A stretch of DNA of 55,255 nt. Source: JBFWUW01 sp050247075. Its GTDB lineage: Bacteria > Planctomycetota > Planctomycetia > Pirellulales > JBFWUW01. The stretch spans positions 1 through 55,255 of the forward strand of contig JBFWUW010000051.1 of the NCBI GenBank assembly GCA_050247075.1, written 5' to 3'. The notes beneath the pieces are model-generated. The model searched no databases. It was not told the DNA's origin and saw only the letters and a list, made by a program, of their open reading frames with translations. The stretch's first letter is position 1. The number at the start of each line of letters is the position of its first letter. Positions 42,732-50,755 of the stretch are shown piece after piece. The translations under genes were made by a program, and so were the position numbers.

Positions 42732-43811
42732 ATGGGAAACCAACACACCATGCCGTTGCTACAAATCTCGCCGCGCCGGATTTGCTTGATCAAACCGAGC
42801 GCCCTGGGCGATATCGTGCAAACGCTGCCTGTGCTAGCAATGCTGCGACAACGTTGGCCAGGCGCGCACATCGCCTGGGTCGTCAACCGCTCGTTGGCCG
42901 GAATTCTGGCAGGCCACCCGCAGTTAGACCAGGTGCTGGAGTTTGACCGTGGCGGCCGTGGCCACAACCGCATGGCGTCTCTTGGGCGGCTGTTGGGCCG
43001 GTTGCGGGCGGAAAAGTTCGATCTGACGATCGACTTGCAAGGGCTGGCCCGCAGCGGTTTGTTCACTTGGGCCACGCGGTCCAAACGGCGCGTCGGCTTT
43101 AGCCTGGCTCGGGAAGGGGCCCGGTTGGCCTACACCGATATCGTGCCGCTGCTGTGGGCCTTGCCGAGTTGGCAACGGATGATCTTGATGGCGCGCGCTG
43201 TCGGTTGCACGGGTGAAATCCCGCCGGCGATTGTGCCAATTCGGCCCGACGACACGGCTTGGGCGGCAGAGCAACTAGCCAACTTGCCGCGGCCCTGGTT
43301 GGCCATTCATCCCGGCGCTCAGTGGGAGACCAAACGCTGGCTGCCGCAACACTTTGCCGCCTTGGCCCTGCGTGCCCAGCGCGAAATGGGGTCGGGAATC
43401 GTACTGATCGGCGGGCCTGGGGAACGCCCGCTCTGTGACCAGATCGCCGCCGAGTTGCCTGGCCCGACCGTTAATCTGGCGGAGCGAACCCCGCTGCTGC
43501 CCCTGGCCGCGGTCTGCCAAGCGGCCGACGTCTTGCTGTCCGGCGACAGCGGTCCCATGCATTTGGCTGCGGCCTTGGGGACCGCGACCATCAGCGTATT
43601 CACTTGCACCAGCCCGCGCGAGTCTGGCCCGCGCCAAGCCAACCCGCCCGGCGACGGCGAAAGAATGCTGGCCACCACGGTCGATTGCGCCGCCAGCTAC
43701 CGCGCAACTTGCCCCACGCGGCACTGCATGCAAGAATTGCTCCCTGCCCGTGTCTGGCCAGCGCTCCGTGGTGCCTTGGTGTCAGCGGTTGAGATTGGCA
43801 ACCACGCATGA
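42732..43811 (+). CDS. Glycosyltransferase family 9 (heptosyltransferase-like)
   Basis: The protein starts near ATG 42732 (359 residues; ATG 42750 is also possible). It opens RICLIKPSALGDIVQTLPVL, the GT9 signature, then RSLAGILAGHPQLDQVLEFDR, LTIDLQGLARSGLFTW, AIHPGAQWETKRWLPQHFA and the sugar-nucleotide-binding DVLLSGDSGPMHLAAALGT. GT9 enzymes add heptose or related sugars to the lipopolysaccharide core. No signal peptide is visible, as expected for this cytoplasmic-face enzyme. No LPS gene cluster is next to it. Confidence 0.9.
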   Translation: MGNQHTMPLLQISPRRICLIKPSALGDIVQTLPVLAMLRQRWPGAHIAWVVNRSLAGILAGHPQLDQVLEFDRGGRGHNRMASLGRLLGRLRAEKFDLTIDLQGLARSGLFTWATRSKRRVGFSLAREGARLAYTDIVPLLWALPSWQRMILMARAVGCTGEIPPAIVPIRPDDTAWAAEQLANLPRPWLAIHPGAQWETKRWLPQHFAALALRAQREMGSGIVLIGGPGERPLCDQIAAELPGPTVNLAERTPLLPLAAVCQAADVLLSGDSGPMHLAAALGTATISVFTCTSPRESGPRQANPPGDGERMLATTVDCAASYRATCPTRHCMQELLPARVWPALRGALVSAVEIGNHA

Positions 43812-43847
43812 CCGTACTTTCGTTCCGAGGACTTGCGGAACCGGTCA
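43809..43847. terminator. Possible bidirectional hairpin between convergent genes
   Basis: TGACCG (43809-43814) can pair with CGGTCA (43842-43847), with an inner TTCCG/CGGAA stem (43823-43827, 43836-43840). It spans the 33-base gap between the GT9 gene and the convergent GYF gene. No T-run follows. Confidence 0.3.
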
Positions 43848-44546
43848 CTCGAACATCTGTCCAACCTCCCCTTGGCAAAGGATTACCAATCCGTAGATGC
43901 CGATGGGCAGTCCTGGAATGCCGCAACTGAGAATGCACAAGACGCAAGCCACGATTGCCAGAACGCGGCCGCGAAGGTTGAGGCAGCGCGAACCGGCAAA
44001 CGCCACGAATCCGCTGGCGAAAAGGCCAAAGATTGACAGCACGGCATAAACCGGCGCGATGACTTTCATTTCGGGGTCGCCGTCGTCCGGGATAATGCCC
44101 AGCGCCATCGAGCCAAAAATACCGCCGCAGCAGAGCGAACCGAAAATCCCCAAGATTCCTTGGACGATCAGCATAATCGCCACGGCCTTGACGTGTCCGG
44201 TCCATTTGTTGAAACGCGACTGCACGGGCGGCGAACTCAACGAGGAACCGACGGAGGGGGACGCATAGGGATTGGCCGGGTTCATGGCCGGGCTAGCTTG
44301 CGGAGAGAAGGAAGGGGCGGAGGCTCTCGGTGGGGCCTGGCCGGGGCTGCTGCTTGAAAATCCCCCCAACGTGCCGCCCGCGGGCACCAGCCCAGGGATC
44401 TTATCCGCCTGCTGCCAGTCGGGAAGCGCGCTGTTCCAAACCAGAGTCTGAGGCGGAATCTGCCCTATGCTCAGCAAGCGTTGCAGTTCCTCTTTGGAAA
44501 CGGGCCCTTGTTGCTGTTGCCCGGAAGCGTAATACCATTCGTTCAT
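43845..44546 (-). CDS. GYF-domain membrane protein
   Basis: The 233-residue protein begins with a GYF_2 domain (residues 3-53): EWYYASGQQQQGPVSKEEL then LLSIGQIPPQTLVWNSALPDW. A Ser/Pro-rich linker follows (SSSSPGQAPPRASAPSFSPQ). The C-terminal half has about four membrane segments (VKAVAIMLIVQGILGIFGSL, IAPVYAVLSIFGLFASGFVAF, RVLAIVACVLCILSCGIPGL). GYF_2 domains bind Pro-rich or peptide partners. A DUF4190-like membrane region is possible. The function is unknown; it is divergent from the gcv cluster. Confidence 0.8.
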   Translation of the reverse strand: MNEWYYASGQQQQGPVSKEELQRLLSIGQIPPQTLVWNSALPDWQQADKIPGLVPAGGTLGGFSSSSPGQAPPRASAPSFSPQASPAMNPANPYASPSVGSSLSSPPVQSRFNKWTGHVKAVAIMLIVQGILGIFGSLCCGGIFGSMALGIIPDDGDPEMKVIAPVYAVLSIFGLFASGFVAFAGSRCLNLRGRVLAIVACVLCILSCGIPGLPIGIYGLVILCQGEVGQMFE

Positions 44547-44739
44547 GGCGGGTCGGCATTGATGGAGGGTACGGCTGGCCAGCGCGGCGATAGGTGTTCA
44601 TCGTAGCCGAGCCGCCCGCTTTGATCCATCGTCGAACGACAGACGGTCAAATGTCTTGAGCAGCGCCCTGCGTTGTCGGGAATTGGCATGGCTACTACAA
44701 TCCTGGCTATTCGATATCAATCCCTCAAGGCTCTCCCCC

Positions 44740-45141
44740 ATGACCCCTTCGCAACTCCTCTTTGCCAAAACCCACGAATGGTCCGCCATAGAGTCCGACG
44801 ACAACGGCGGCAAGGTGGCCACGGTTGGCATCTCGGCCTTCGCGGTTGAGGCACTCACCGACTTGGTTTTCATGGAACTTCCGGAGCTTGGTCGCAAGGT
44901 CAAGGCTGGCGAACCCTTTGGTGTCATCGAGAGCGTTAAGGCCGTCAGCGACCTGTACGCCCCCGTCAGCGGCGAAATCGTGGCGGCCAACACGGAGCTG
45001 CCCGACAACCTGGAACGGCTGAACCAGGACCCCTACGGAAAAGGCTGGGTGGTGAAGATTCGCCTGAGCGACGAGGCTGACCTGAAGAACCTGTTGGACC
45101 ATAAGGCGTATGAGAAGCAGTGCGCGGAGGAAGGGCAGTAG
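44740..45141 (+). CDS. gcvH: Glycine cleavage system H protein
   Basis: The 133-residue carrier shuttles the aminomethyl group between the P and T proteins on a lipoyl arm. The lipoylation site is K67 in GVIESVKAVSDLYAPVSGE. Other family marks are AKTHEWSAIES, VGISAFAVEALTDLVFMELP and LNQDPYGKGWVVKI. The ATG at 44740 gives the standard length of about 130; an in-frame start at 44656 would add a non-homologous leader. It heads the cluster gcvH, small membrane ORF, gcvPA, gcvPB and a lipoate ligase-like gene, all on the plus strand. No glycine riboswitch was recognised in the 193 bases upstream. Confidence 0.96.
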   Translation: MTPSQLLFAKTHEWSAIESDDNGGKVATVGISAFAVEALTDLVFMELPELGRKVKAGEPFGVIESVKAVSDLYAPVSGEIVAANTELPDNLERLNQDPYGKGWVVKIRLSDEADLKNLLDHKAYEKQCAEEGQ

Positions 45142-45157
45142 GAGTGTCGAGTGTGAA
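45141..45157 (+). repeat. Inverted repeat, left copy, beside gcvH
   Basis: This 17-base sequence is the reverse complement of 45518-45534 with one mismatch. It is part of a longer GTGTCGAGTGTG-like low-complexity run to about 45174. Confidence 0.55.
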
Positions 45158-45187
45158 ATGCCGAGTGATGATCGCGGCGGATAGGCC

Positions 45188-45475
45188 ATGGAAATCATCC
45201 TGGAGGTGTTGGGTTGGCTTGTCGTGGCGTTCTACCAGGCGCTGGCCGGCGTGTTGTGGCCCGTCCAATCGCCAGAAATTCGTCGGGTACAGCGAGCGGC
45301 GGGCGTTTTCTTGTCCCTGGCGGTGCTTGGCATGGCGGGCGCATGGCTCATGCCTTTGGCGGGAAAGTGGACTCTGATATTGTTCGCGATTAGTGCCGTG
45401 CTGCTTGCCATCGCGGGCGTCCTGGGCAGCAAGGTTGAAAAAAGCCAACGGGTAAAATCGCCAGGCCAAGAATGA
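45188..45475 (+). CDS. Small membrane protein between gcvH and gcvPA
   Basis: The 95-residue product is mostly hydrophobic: EIILEVLGWLVVAFYQALAGV, a short basic loop (EIRRVQRAA), then VFLSLAVLGMAGAWLMPLAG and WTLILFAISAVLLAIAGVLG, so three membrane helices. A polar tail ends it (KVEKSQRVKSPGQE). The family is not recognised. It is bounded by a pair of inverted repeats (45141-45157, 45518-45534), so it may be a cassette inserted into the gcv cluster rather than part of the glycine pathway. Composition and a plausible start suggest it is real. Confidence 0.6.
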   Translation: MEIILEVLGWLVVAFYQALAGVLWPVQSPEIRRVQRAAGVFLSLAVLGMAGAWLMPLAGKWTLILFAISAVLLAIAGVLGSKVEKSQRVKSPGQE

Positions 45476-45517
45476 TCGTAACTTTTTACCTTCCCTTCCA
45501 CACTCGACATTCGACAC

Positions 45518-45534
45518 TTCACACTCGAAACTCC
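45518..45534 (+). repeat. Inverted repeat, right copy, beside gcvPA
   Basis: Inverted partner of 45141-45157 (16 of 17 match), in a longer CACTCGACATTCGACACTTC-type run from about 45499. It ends just before the gcvPA ATG and so replaces its normal leader. Confidence 0.55.
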
Positions 45535-45536
45535 CC

Positions 45537-46877
45537 ATGCCCTATTTCTTGAATACCGAAGACGACCGCCGGACCATGCTGGCCGCGATTGGTGCGGGGT
45601 CGGTTGATGAATTGTTTGAACAGGTGCCGGCGGAGTTGCGACTCAAGCGAGATTTGGACCTGCCGCCGGCTCTGACGGAGATTGAACTGACGGCCCACAT
45701 GTCCGCCTTGGCGGCCAAGAACATGGCGGGTTGCGAGGTGCCCTGTTTTCTGGGTGGTGGTAGCTACGACCACTTCATACCGGCCGTGGTCGATTACATC
45801 GGCGGGCGGGGCGAGTATTACACGTCCTACACGCCCTACCAGGCCGAGGCCAGCCAGGGAAATTTGCAGGTCTTCTTTGAGTACCAGACGCTGATCACGC
45901 AGTTGACCGGCATGGATGTCAGCAACGCTAGCCTGTACGAAGGAGCCAGCGCCGCGGCCGAGGCGGTGCTGATGTCCATTTCCTCCACCAAGCGGCATGG
46001 CCGCGTGGTGACGGCGGGCAGCGTCCACCCGGAGTACCGGCGGACGGTGGCTACATATCTTCAAAATCTGGGGGTGGAACTCACCACGGTCGAAACGCCA
46101 GAGGGGACCATCGACCCGGCCCAATTGCGGTCGGCGGTCAACGATCAGACCGCTTGCGTCTTGGTGCAACAGCCGAACTTCTTGGGCAACCTGGAAGAGG
46201 TTGCCGAGTTGGGCCGTATTGCCCATGAGGCCGGCGCGATGTTTGTCGTCTCGGTCGATCCAATCAGCCTGGGCCTGCTAACGCGGCCTGGCGACTACGG
46301 CGCGGATATTGTCGTGGCCGAAGGCCAATCGCTGGGGACTCCCATGCAATTCGGCGGGCCGTACCTAGGCATTCTGGCCTGCCGTGAGGAATGCGTCCGC
46401 CGCATGCCGGGCCGCATCACGGGCGAGACCGTTGATCGCCGTGGCAAACGTTGCTTTGTCCTGACGTTGCAAACCCGCGAGCAACACATCCGCCGCGAAA
46501 AGGCCACTAGCAACATCTGCACCAATCAGGGGCTGTTCGCCTTGCGGGCCACGGTTTACTTATCCGCCATGGGACCACAAGGAATGCGGGAAGTAGCCGA
46601 GCTATGCCTGCAAAAATCGCACTACGCTGCTGACGAAATTTGCGCAGGCGGGCGGTTTTCGCTCCCCTTTGGTAAACCATTCTTCAAGGAGTTCGTCGTT
46701 CGCGACCGCGACAACCAGGTAGAAACCGTGTTGGCAAAAGCGCGCGACCAAGGCCTTTTGGCCGGCGTACCGCTGAGCCGCTGGTACCCGGAACTGGCCG
46801 ATTGTTTTTTGGTCTGCGTGACGGAGAAACGGACAAAGAAGGAGATTGAGACGTTGGCGGAAGTGCTGAATAGTTGA
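45537..46877 (+). CDS. gcvPA: Glycine dehydrogenase (decarboxylating) subunit 1
   Basis: The 446-residue protein is the N-terminal half of the split P protein. With GcvPB it decarboxylates glycine and passes the aminomethyl group to lipoyl-GcvH. Family marks are MPYFLNTEDDRRTMLAAIG, FLGGGSYDHFIPAVVDYIGGR, YYTSYTPYQAEASQGNLQVFF and NASLYEGASAAAEAVLM. Length is standard. The start codon lies three bases after an inverted repeat, so no Shine-Dalgarno sequence is evident. gcvPB starts 167 bases further on. Confidence 0.96.
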   Translation: MPYFLNTEDDRRTMLAAIGAGSVDELFEQVPAELRLKRDLDLPPALTEIELTAHMSALAAKNMAGCEVPCFLGGGSYDHFIPAVVDYIGGRGEYYTSYTPYQAEASQGNLQVFFEYQTLITQLTGMDVSNASLYEGASAAAEAVLMSISSTKRHGRVVTAGSVHPEYRRTVATYLQNLGVELTTVETPEGTIDPAQLRSAVNDQTACVLVQQPNFLGNLEEVAELGRIAHEAGAMFVVSVDPISLGLLTRPGDYGADIVVAEGQSLGTPMQFGGPYLGILACREECVRRMPGRITGETVDRRGKRCFVLTLQTREQHIRREKATSNICTNQGLFALRATVYLSAMGPQGMREVAELCLQKSHYAADEICAGGRFSLPFGKPFFKEFVVRDRDNQVETVLAKARDQGLLAGVPLSRWYPELADCFLVCVTEKRTKKEIETLAEVLNS

Positions 46878-47044
46878 GCGGTGGATGGACGGCCTGGGTA
46901 ATGCCAAGCCATTGAGATTCCGTCGGCGATTGCGTTGTGAAGCCGCCTGAAGCCCGAGTCTTGCGTTCGTTCCCCCGTGGATAACTTTCTTCCACAATGC
47001 CGCACGCAAAAGTAACTTTTATTAACTGACGCAAGCAATTCCTT

Positions 47045-48511
47045 ATGCGTAACACTCGCTCGACACAGCTTCTCTTTGAACTCTCCCAACCGGGACGCCG
47101 CTCGGCCCATTTGCCGGCATGTGACGTTCCAGCAAAGCCGCTCGCCGACCTTTTGCCTGCCAATGCCGTGGCTGCGCAACCGCCGCCGCTGCCGGAACTG
47201 GCCGAGCCCGATATCGTGCGGCACTTTGTCAACCTTTCGACCCTGAATATGTCGGTCGATACGCACTTCTACCCGCTCGGCTCTTGTACGATGAAGTACA
47301 ACTCCAAGCGAAATGAACGCATCGCCAACTTGCCGGGCCTGGCCGGCTTGCACCCCTACCAACCCGACGAAACCGTGCAAGGCGTGCTGCAAATGCTGCA
47401 CGAGTTGCAAGGGATGCTGGCGGAGATTGCCGGGCTGGATGCGGTCTCGCTGCAACCGGCGGCCGGTGCCCACGGCGAATGGACGGCTCTGCTGGTGGCT
47501 GCGGCCCACTTCCGCCACCTGGGGCAAAAGCGGACCAAGGTGCTGATTCCCGATAGCGCCCACGGCACCAATCCGGCCAGCGCGGCTTTGGCCGGTTTCG
47601 ATTGTGTCACCATCAAAAGCACGCCCAAGGGCTACGTTGACATCGAGGATTTAAGGTCGAAGCTGGATGCACAAACCGCCGTGTTCATGATTACCAACCC
47701 CAACACGCTGGGGATGTTTGACCGCCAGGCACGCGAACTGGCCAATCTGGTCCACGACGCTGGCGGGCTGGTCTACCTCGACGGTGCCAACATGAACGCC
47801 ATTTTGGGCATTGCTCGGCCGGGTGATTTTGGGGCCGACATGATGCACTACAACCCGCACAAGACCTTTAGCGGGCCGCATGGCGGCGGCGGACCGGGCG
47901 CCGGCCCCATCGCCGTGCGAAAAATTCTGGAACCGTATCTCCCGTCGCCCGTCGTCGAATGCGAAGGAGGCCGCTACCGGCTGGTCCACGACCGCCCGCA
48001 AAGCATTGGCCGCGTGCGAAGCTTCTTCGGCCAGATTGGCGTCTTTGTGCGGGCTTATTGCTACATCCGCACGCACGGGCCGGTCGGGTTGCGGGCCGTC
48101 TCGGAAAACGCCGTCCTCAACGCCAACTATCTGCTCAGCAGGGTCAAGCATTTTCTGCCGGTGCCGCAGGGAGACCGCTGCATGCACGAATTCGTGGCCT
48201 CGGCCAATAAGCTTAAAGGGGAGCGGGGCGTCAGTGCCATGGACATTGCCAAGCGATTGCTGGACTACGGCTACCATGCCCCCACGGTCTATTTTCCACT
48301 GATCGTGAAGGAAGCCATGATGGTCGAGCCGACCGAGACCGAAAGCAAGGAAACCATGGACGCCTTCGCCGAAACGCTGTTCCGCATCACCGGCGAGCCC
48401 GCCGATCTCCTGCACGAAGCCCCCCACTCCACCACCACCAGCCGGCCCGACGACGTCCGCGCCGCCCGGCAGCCGGTGCTGCGGTGGAAGGCGCCGGAAA
48501 AGCAACGGTAA
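47045..48511 (+). CDS. gcvPB: Glycine dehydrogenase (decarboxylating) subunit 2
   Basis: The 488-residue protein is the C-terminal, PLP-binding half of the split P protein. The pyridoxal phosphate lysine is K273 in NPHKTFSGPHGGGGPG. Other marks are FYPLGSCTMKYNSKRNE, LQPAAGAHGEWTALL, PDSAHGTNPASAALAGF, and the end segment PTVYFPLIVKEAMMVEPTETE. Length is standard. It is part of the same plus-strand cluster as gcvH and gcvPA. Confidence 0.96.
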   Translation: MRNTRSTQLLFELSQPGRRSAHLPACDVPAKPLADLLPANAVAAQPPPLPELAEPDIVRHFVNLSTLNMSVDTHFYPLGSCTMKYNSKRNERIANLPGLAGLHPYQPDETVQGVLQMLHELQGMLAEIAGLDAVSLQPAAGAHGEWTALLVAAAHFRHLGQKRTKVLIPDSAHGTNPASAALAGFDCVTIKSTPKGYVDIEDLRSKLDAQTAVFMITNPNTLGMFDRQARELANLVHDAGGLVYLDGANMNAILGIARPGDFGADMMHYNPHKTFSGPHGGGGPGAGPIAVRKILEPYLPSPVVECEGGRYRLVHDRPQSIGRVRSFFGQIGVFVRAYCYIRTHGPVGLRAVSENAVLNANYLLSRVKHFLPVPQGDRCMHEFVASANKLKGERGVSAMDIAKRLLDYGYHAPTVYFPLIVKEAMMVEPTETESKETMDAFAETLFRITGEPADLLHEAPHSTTTSRPDDVRAARQPVLRWKAPEKQR

Positions 48512-48534
48512 GCGCACCGCAACAGGGAGACGCC

Positions 48535-48570
48535 CCTCCGCCTTCAGCCTTTCGCCCTCAGCCTTTCCCC
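48535..48570 (-). repeat. AAGGC-type simple repeat, copy 2 (inverted)
   Basis: A pyrimidine-rich run in the 59-base gap between gcvPB and the lipoate ligase-like gene. Its reverse complement contains GAAAGGCTGAGGGCGAAAGG and is close to 40238-40271. It ends right at the ATG of the next gene. Confidence 0.6.
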
Positions 48571-49407
48571 ATGCTTCCCCTTCGCCTGATCCTGGACGGC
48601 CCGGCCGATGGGGCCTGGAATATGGCCGTCGATGAGGCGCTGCTGCTTTCCGCGGCGGCGGGGGGGCCACCGACGCTGCGGTTTTATAGGTGGAGCGAGC
48701 CGACACTTTCCCTTGGCTATTTTCAAACGCACCGGCAACGGCAATGCCATGCAGGCAGCCTAGACTGCCCGCTGGTGCGTCGGGCTAGCGGCGGCGGGGC
48801 GATTGTGCATGATCGGGAGTTGACCTACAGCTTCACCACCCGGTTTGCGGGACCCTTCAAGCGCGATCAAACGCAACTCTATCAGCTTGTCCACGATACG
48901 TTGATTGAAGCGCTTCAGGAACTGGCCCCCTTGGAGAGCCCCGTGCGATTTGGCACGCTCAAGCCAGATGCGCCATCCCGGCGGGAGCCCGACTTGGTTG
49001 GCCTTGCCGCGCCTGCGGCTTCGGGCCGTTCGGAGGAGCCCTTCTTGTGTTTTCAACGCCGTTCTGACGAGGACGTGGTCTTGGGGGATTCCAAGGTGGC
49101 CGGCAGTGCCCAGCGGCGCCACGGCGGCGCGGTTGTGCAGCATGGCAGCGTGCTACTGGAGCGTTCGGAGTGCGCCCCGGAGTTGCCCGGTTGGAACGAT
49201 TTGGCGAGCGTTCCCCTGGGATTCGACCAACTCCAGCGCTCCTGGCTGGGGCGTCTGGAGGAGGCCTTTGGCCGGCTGTTGGCAGACGGCGATCGTCCAG
49301 AAATCGTTCTCTTCGAGGTTGGAAAACTGTCCAATCAGGAACTAGCGGATGCCGAGCAGGCGGTTCGGGACAAGTATCGTCATCCCCATTGGACGGAGCG
49401 AAAATGA
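48571..49407 (+). CDS. Lipoate-protein ligase-like protein (BPL/LplA family)
   Basis: The 278-residue protein has the BPL/LplA fold: GAWNMAVDEALLLSAA, LRFYRWSEPTLSLGYFQ, VRRASGGGAIVHDRELTYSF and a lysine in VVLGDSKVAGSAQRRHGGAVV. It should attach lipoate or octanoate to carrier proteins, and GcvH in the same cluster is the obvious client. It might instead be an octanoyltransferase of LipM type; sequence alone does not decide. The ATG at 48571 is preferred over an in-frame start inside gcvPB because the leader would be coded by the simple repeat. Confidence 0.87.
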   Translation: MLPLRLILDGPADGAWNMAVDEALLLSAAAGGPPTLRFYRWSEPTLSLGYFQTHRQRQCHAGSLDCPLVRRASGGGAIVHDRELTYSFTTRFAGPFKRDQTQLYQLVHDTLIEALQELAPLESPVRFGTLKPDAPSRREPDLVGLAAPAASGRSEEPFLCFQRRSDEDVVLGDSKVAGSAQRRHGGAVVQHGSVLLERSECAPELPGWNDLASVPLGFDQLQRSWLGRLEEAFGRLLADGDRPEIVLFEVGKLSNQELADAEQAVRDKYRHPHWTERK

Positions 49408-49773
49408 TGCTTTTCTGGCCTAAAACTGACTAAAATCGCTTTGACGAACGCTATTGACACTGCTAGTATTAAGGCCACATGAAGTCCATCGACGCGCGAT
49501 CAACGTAGCGTCTGAAATCTTTTCTGATGAAAACTTGTAAAGGTGGAATCATTCGCGGTTGCCATTCGTTGCAACAGCCCGCCAATCCTGGATACATAAA
49601 CTCGCGGACGGAATTCACCGTTCACATGCCTTTTTATCTTGAGCGTTCCTTCGCACGCGGTTCTGATTTTTTTCGCTCGCACTTATTCTTCTCTTCTGGA
49701 CCTACGGTTCCACCGTCGAAAGGTTTCGCCTTGGCGCCGTCCAACTCGCTATTCCGCGGAGTGACTAGAGCGT
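49408..49773 (+). other. Gene-free stretch before the FHA gene
   Basis: These 366 bases hold no recognised gene; an open frame from 49527 reads through in a composition unlike a protein. The tract is less GC-rich than the genes around it. A weak promoter is possible at 49441-49469. Confidence 0.45.
49441..49469 (+). promoter_or_regulatory. Possible sigma-70 promoter for the FHA gene
   Basis: TTGACG (49441-49446), a 17-base spacer and TAGTAT (49464-49469) match the consensus at 9 of 12 positions. It would leave a leader of about 300 bases before the FHA gene. Confidence 0.3.
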
Positions 49774-50457
49774 ATGGAACTTAAACTGAAGGTGCTGGTG
49801 GGCAACAACGCGGGCCAAGAGGTCAAGATCGCCGGTCCCAAGTTCTTTATCGGCCGGGCCGAGGATTGCCATCTGCGCCCTCGCAGCGATTTGATTAGCC
49901 GCCATCATTGCGTCATTATCGTCGAGGAGTCGCTGGTTGCCGTGCGTGATTTCGGCAGCAAGAACGGCACCCTTATCAATGGCGAGCGTGTTCGCTCGGA
50001 ACAAGAACTGAAAACCGGCGACAAGTTGAAGGTCGGTCCGCTGGAATTCGAGGCCATCGTCACGCAAAGCGCTCCGGCCAAGAAGCGGCCCCCCGTGACC
50101 AGCATCAAGGAAGCCGCCGAGCGGGCAGCCTCCTCCTCGACGGACTTTGAAATGGACGCCGACGTCAACAAGTGGCTGGTGGCGGGCGATGCCAAATCGA
50201 AGGAAAAAGAATCAGACACACGCGAACTCTTGCACCCGCGCGATACCGAGGAAGTTGTGATTGGAGCGGTCGATACGGCCATTATCCCTGGTCCGAAAAA
50301 AGATAAGGAAAAAGAAGAAGCCGACAAGGCCAATGCCAACAAACAGACCATGGAAGCCAAGCCCGCCGGAAAACTGCCTACGGTCCCCAGCGCTCCTGGG
50401 GCCAAGGACAGCTTTTCCGCCGCCGCGGAAATGCTTCGCAAGATTCGCAAGCGATAA
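49774..50457 (+). CDS. FHA-domain protein
   Basis: The 227-residue protein has an N-terminal FHA domain (about 5-95) that binds phosphothreonine: KFFIGRAEDCHLRPRSDLISR then HHCVIIVEESLVAVRDFGSKN and GTLINGERV, with the typical GR, S-R-H and N-G-T positions. The rest is a charged, flexible region (PKKDKEKEEADKANANKQT) ending in a short helix (FSAAAEMLRKIRKR). No membrane segment is visible. It likely links to Ser/Thr kinase signalling, which planctomycetes use heavily, but no kinase is in the window. A strong terminator follows. Confidence 0.88.
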   Translation: MELKLKVLVGNNAGQEVKIAGPKFFIGRAEDCHLRPRSDLISRHHCVIIVEESLVAVRDFGSKNGTLINGERVRSEQELKTGDKLKVGPLEFEAIVTQSAPAKKRPPVTSIKEAAERAASSSTDFEMDADVNKWLVAGDAKSKEKESDTRELLHPRDTEEVVIGAVDTAIIPGPKKDKEKEEADKANANKQTMEAKPAGKLPTVPSAPGAKDSFSAAAEMLRKIRKR

Positions 50458-50518
50458 CCACGTTCAGAGTCGTATACGGCGGCCTCTTGCCCCAGACGCC
50501 CCGTGTGGCAGCGTTCAG

Positions 50519-50554
50519 CCCGGCCGAGAATCAGCTTCTCGGCCGGGTTTTTTT
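50519..50554 (+). terminator. Strong rho-independent terminator after the FHA gene
   Basis: A perfect 12-bp stem CCCGGCCGAGAA (50519-50530) with TTCTCGGCCGGG (50536-50547), a five-base TCAGC loop and seven T (50548-50554). It lies 61 bases after the stop codon. Confidence 0.9.
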
Positions 50555-50755
50555 GTGCGCTCCGGCAAATACCTGGCGTCAGCCTGTTAGGCGGAAAACG
50601 GTGGGCAAACTTGCGGGCCGGAAGGTTGCATTACGTAGTGTGGGCTGCTTATTCTAGGGCTTTGTCTTGCAACAGAGACCTTTCTGGTAGCGATCAGCCA
50701 ACAGAAAGGGCCGCCCCCATCTTTCCGCATTTCCCATCGCCCAGGTGTACCAACG

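Noticed and set aside
44547..44739. Glycine riboswitch before gcvH
   Set aside because: The conserved glycine aptamer core could not be found by eye in the 193 bases.
49527..49784. An 85-codon frame upstream of the FHA gene
   Set aside because: It overlaps the FHA start in another frame and shows no domain or signal.
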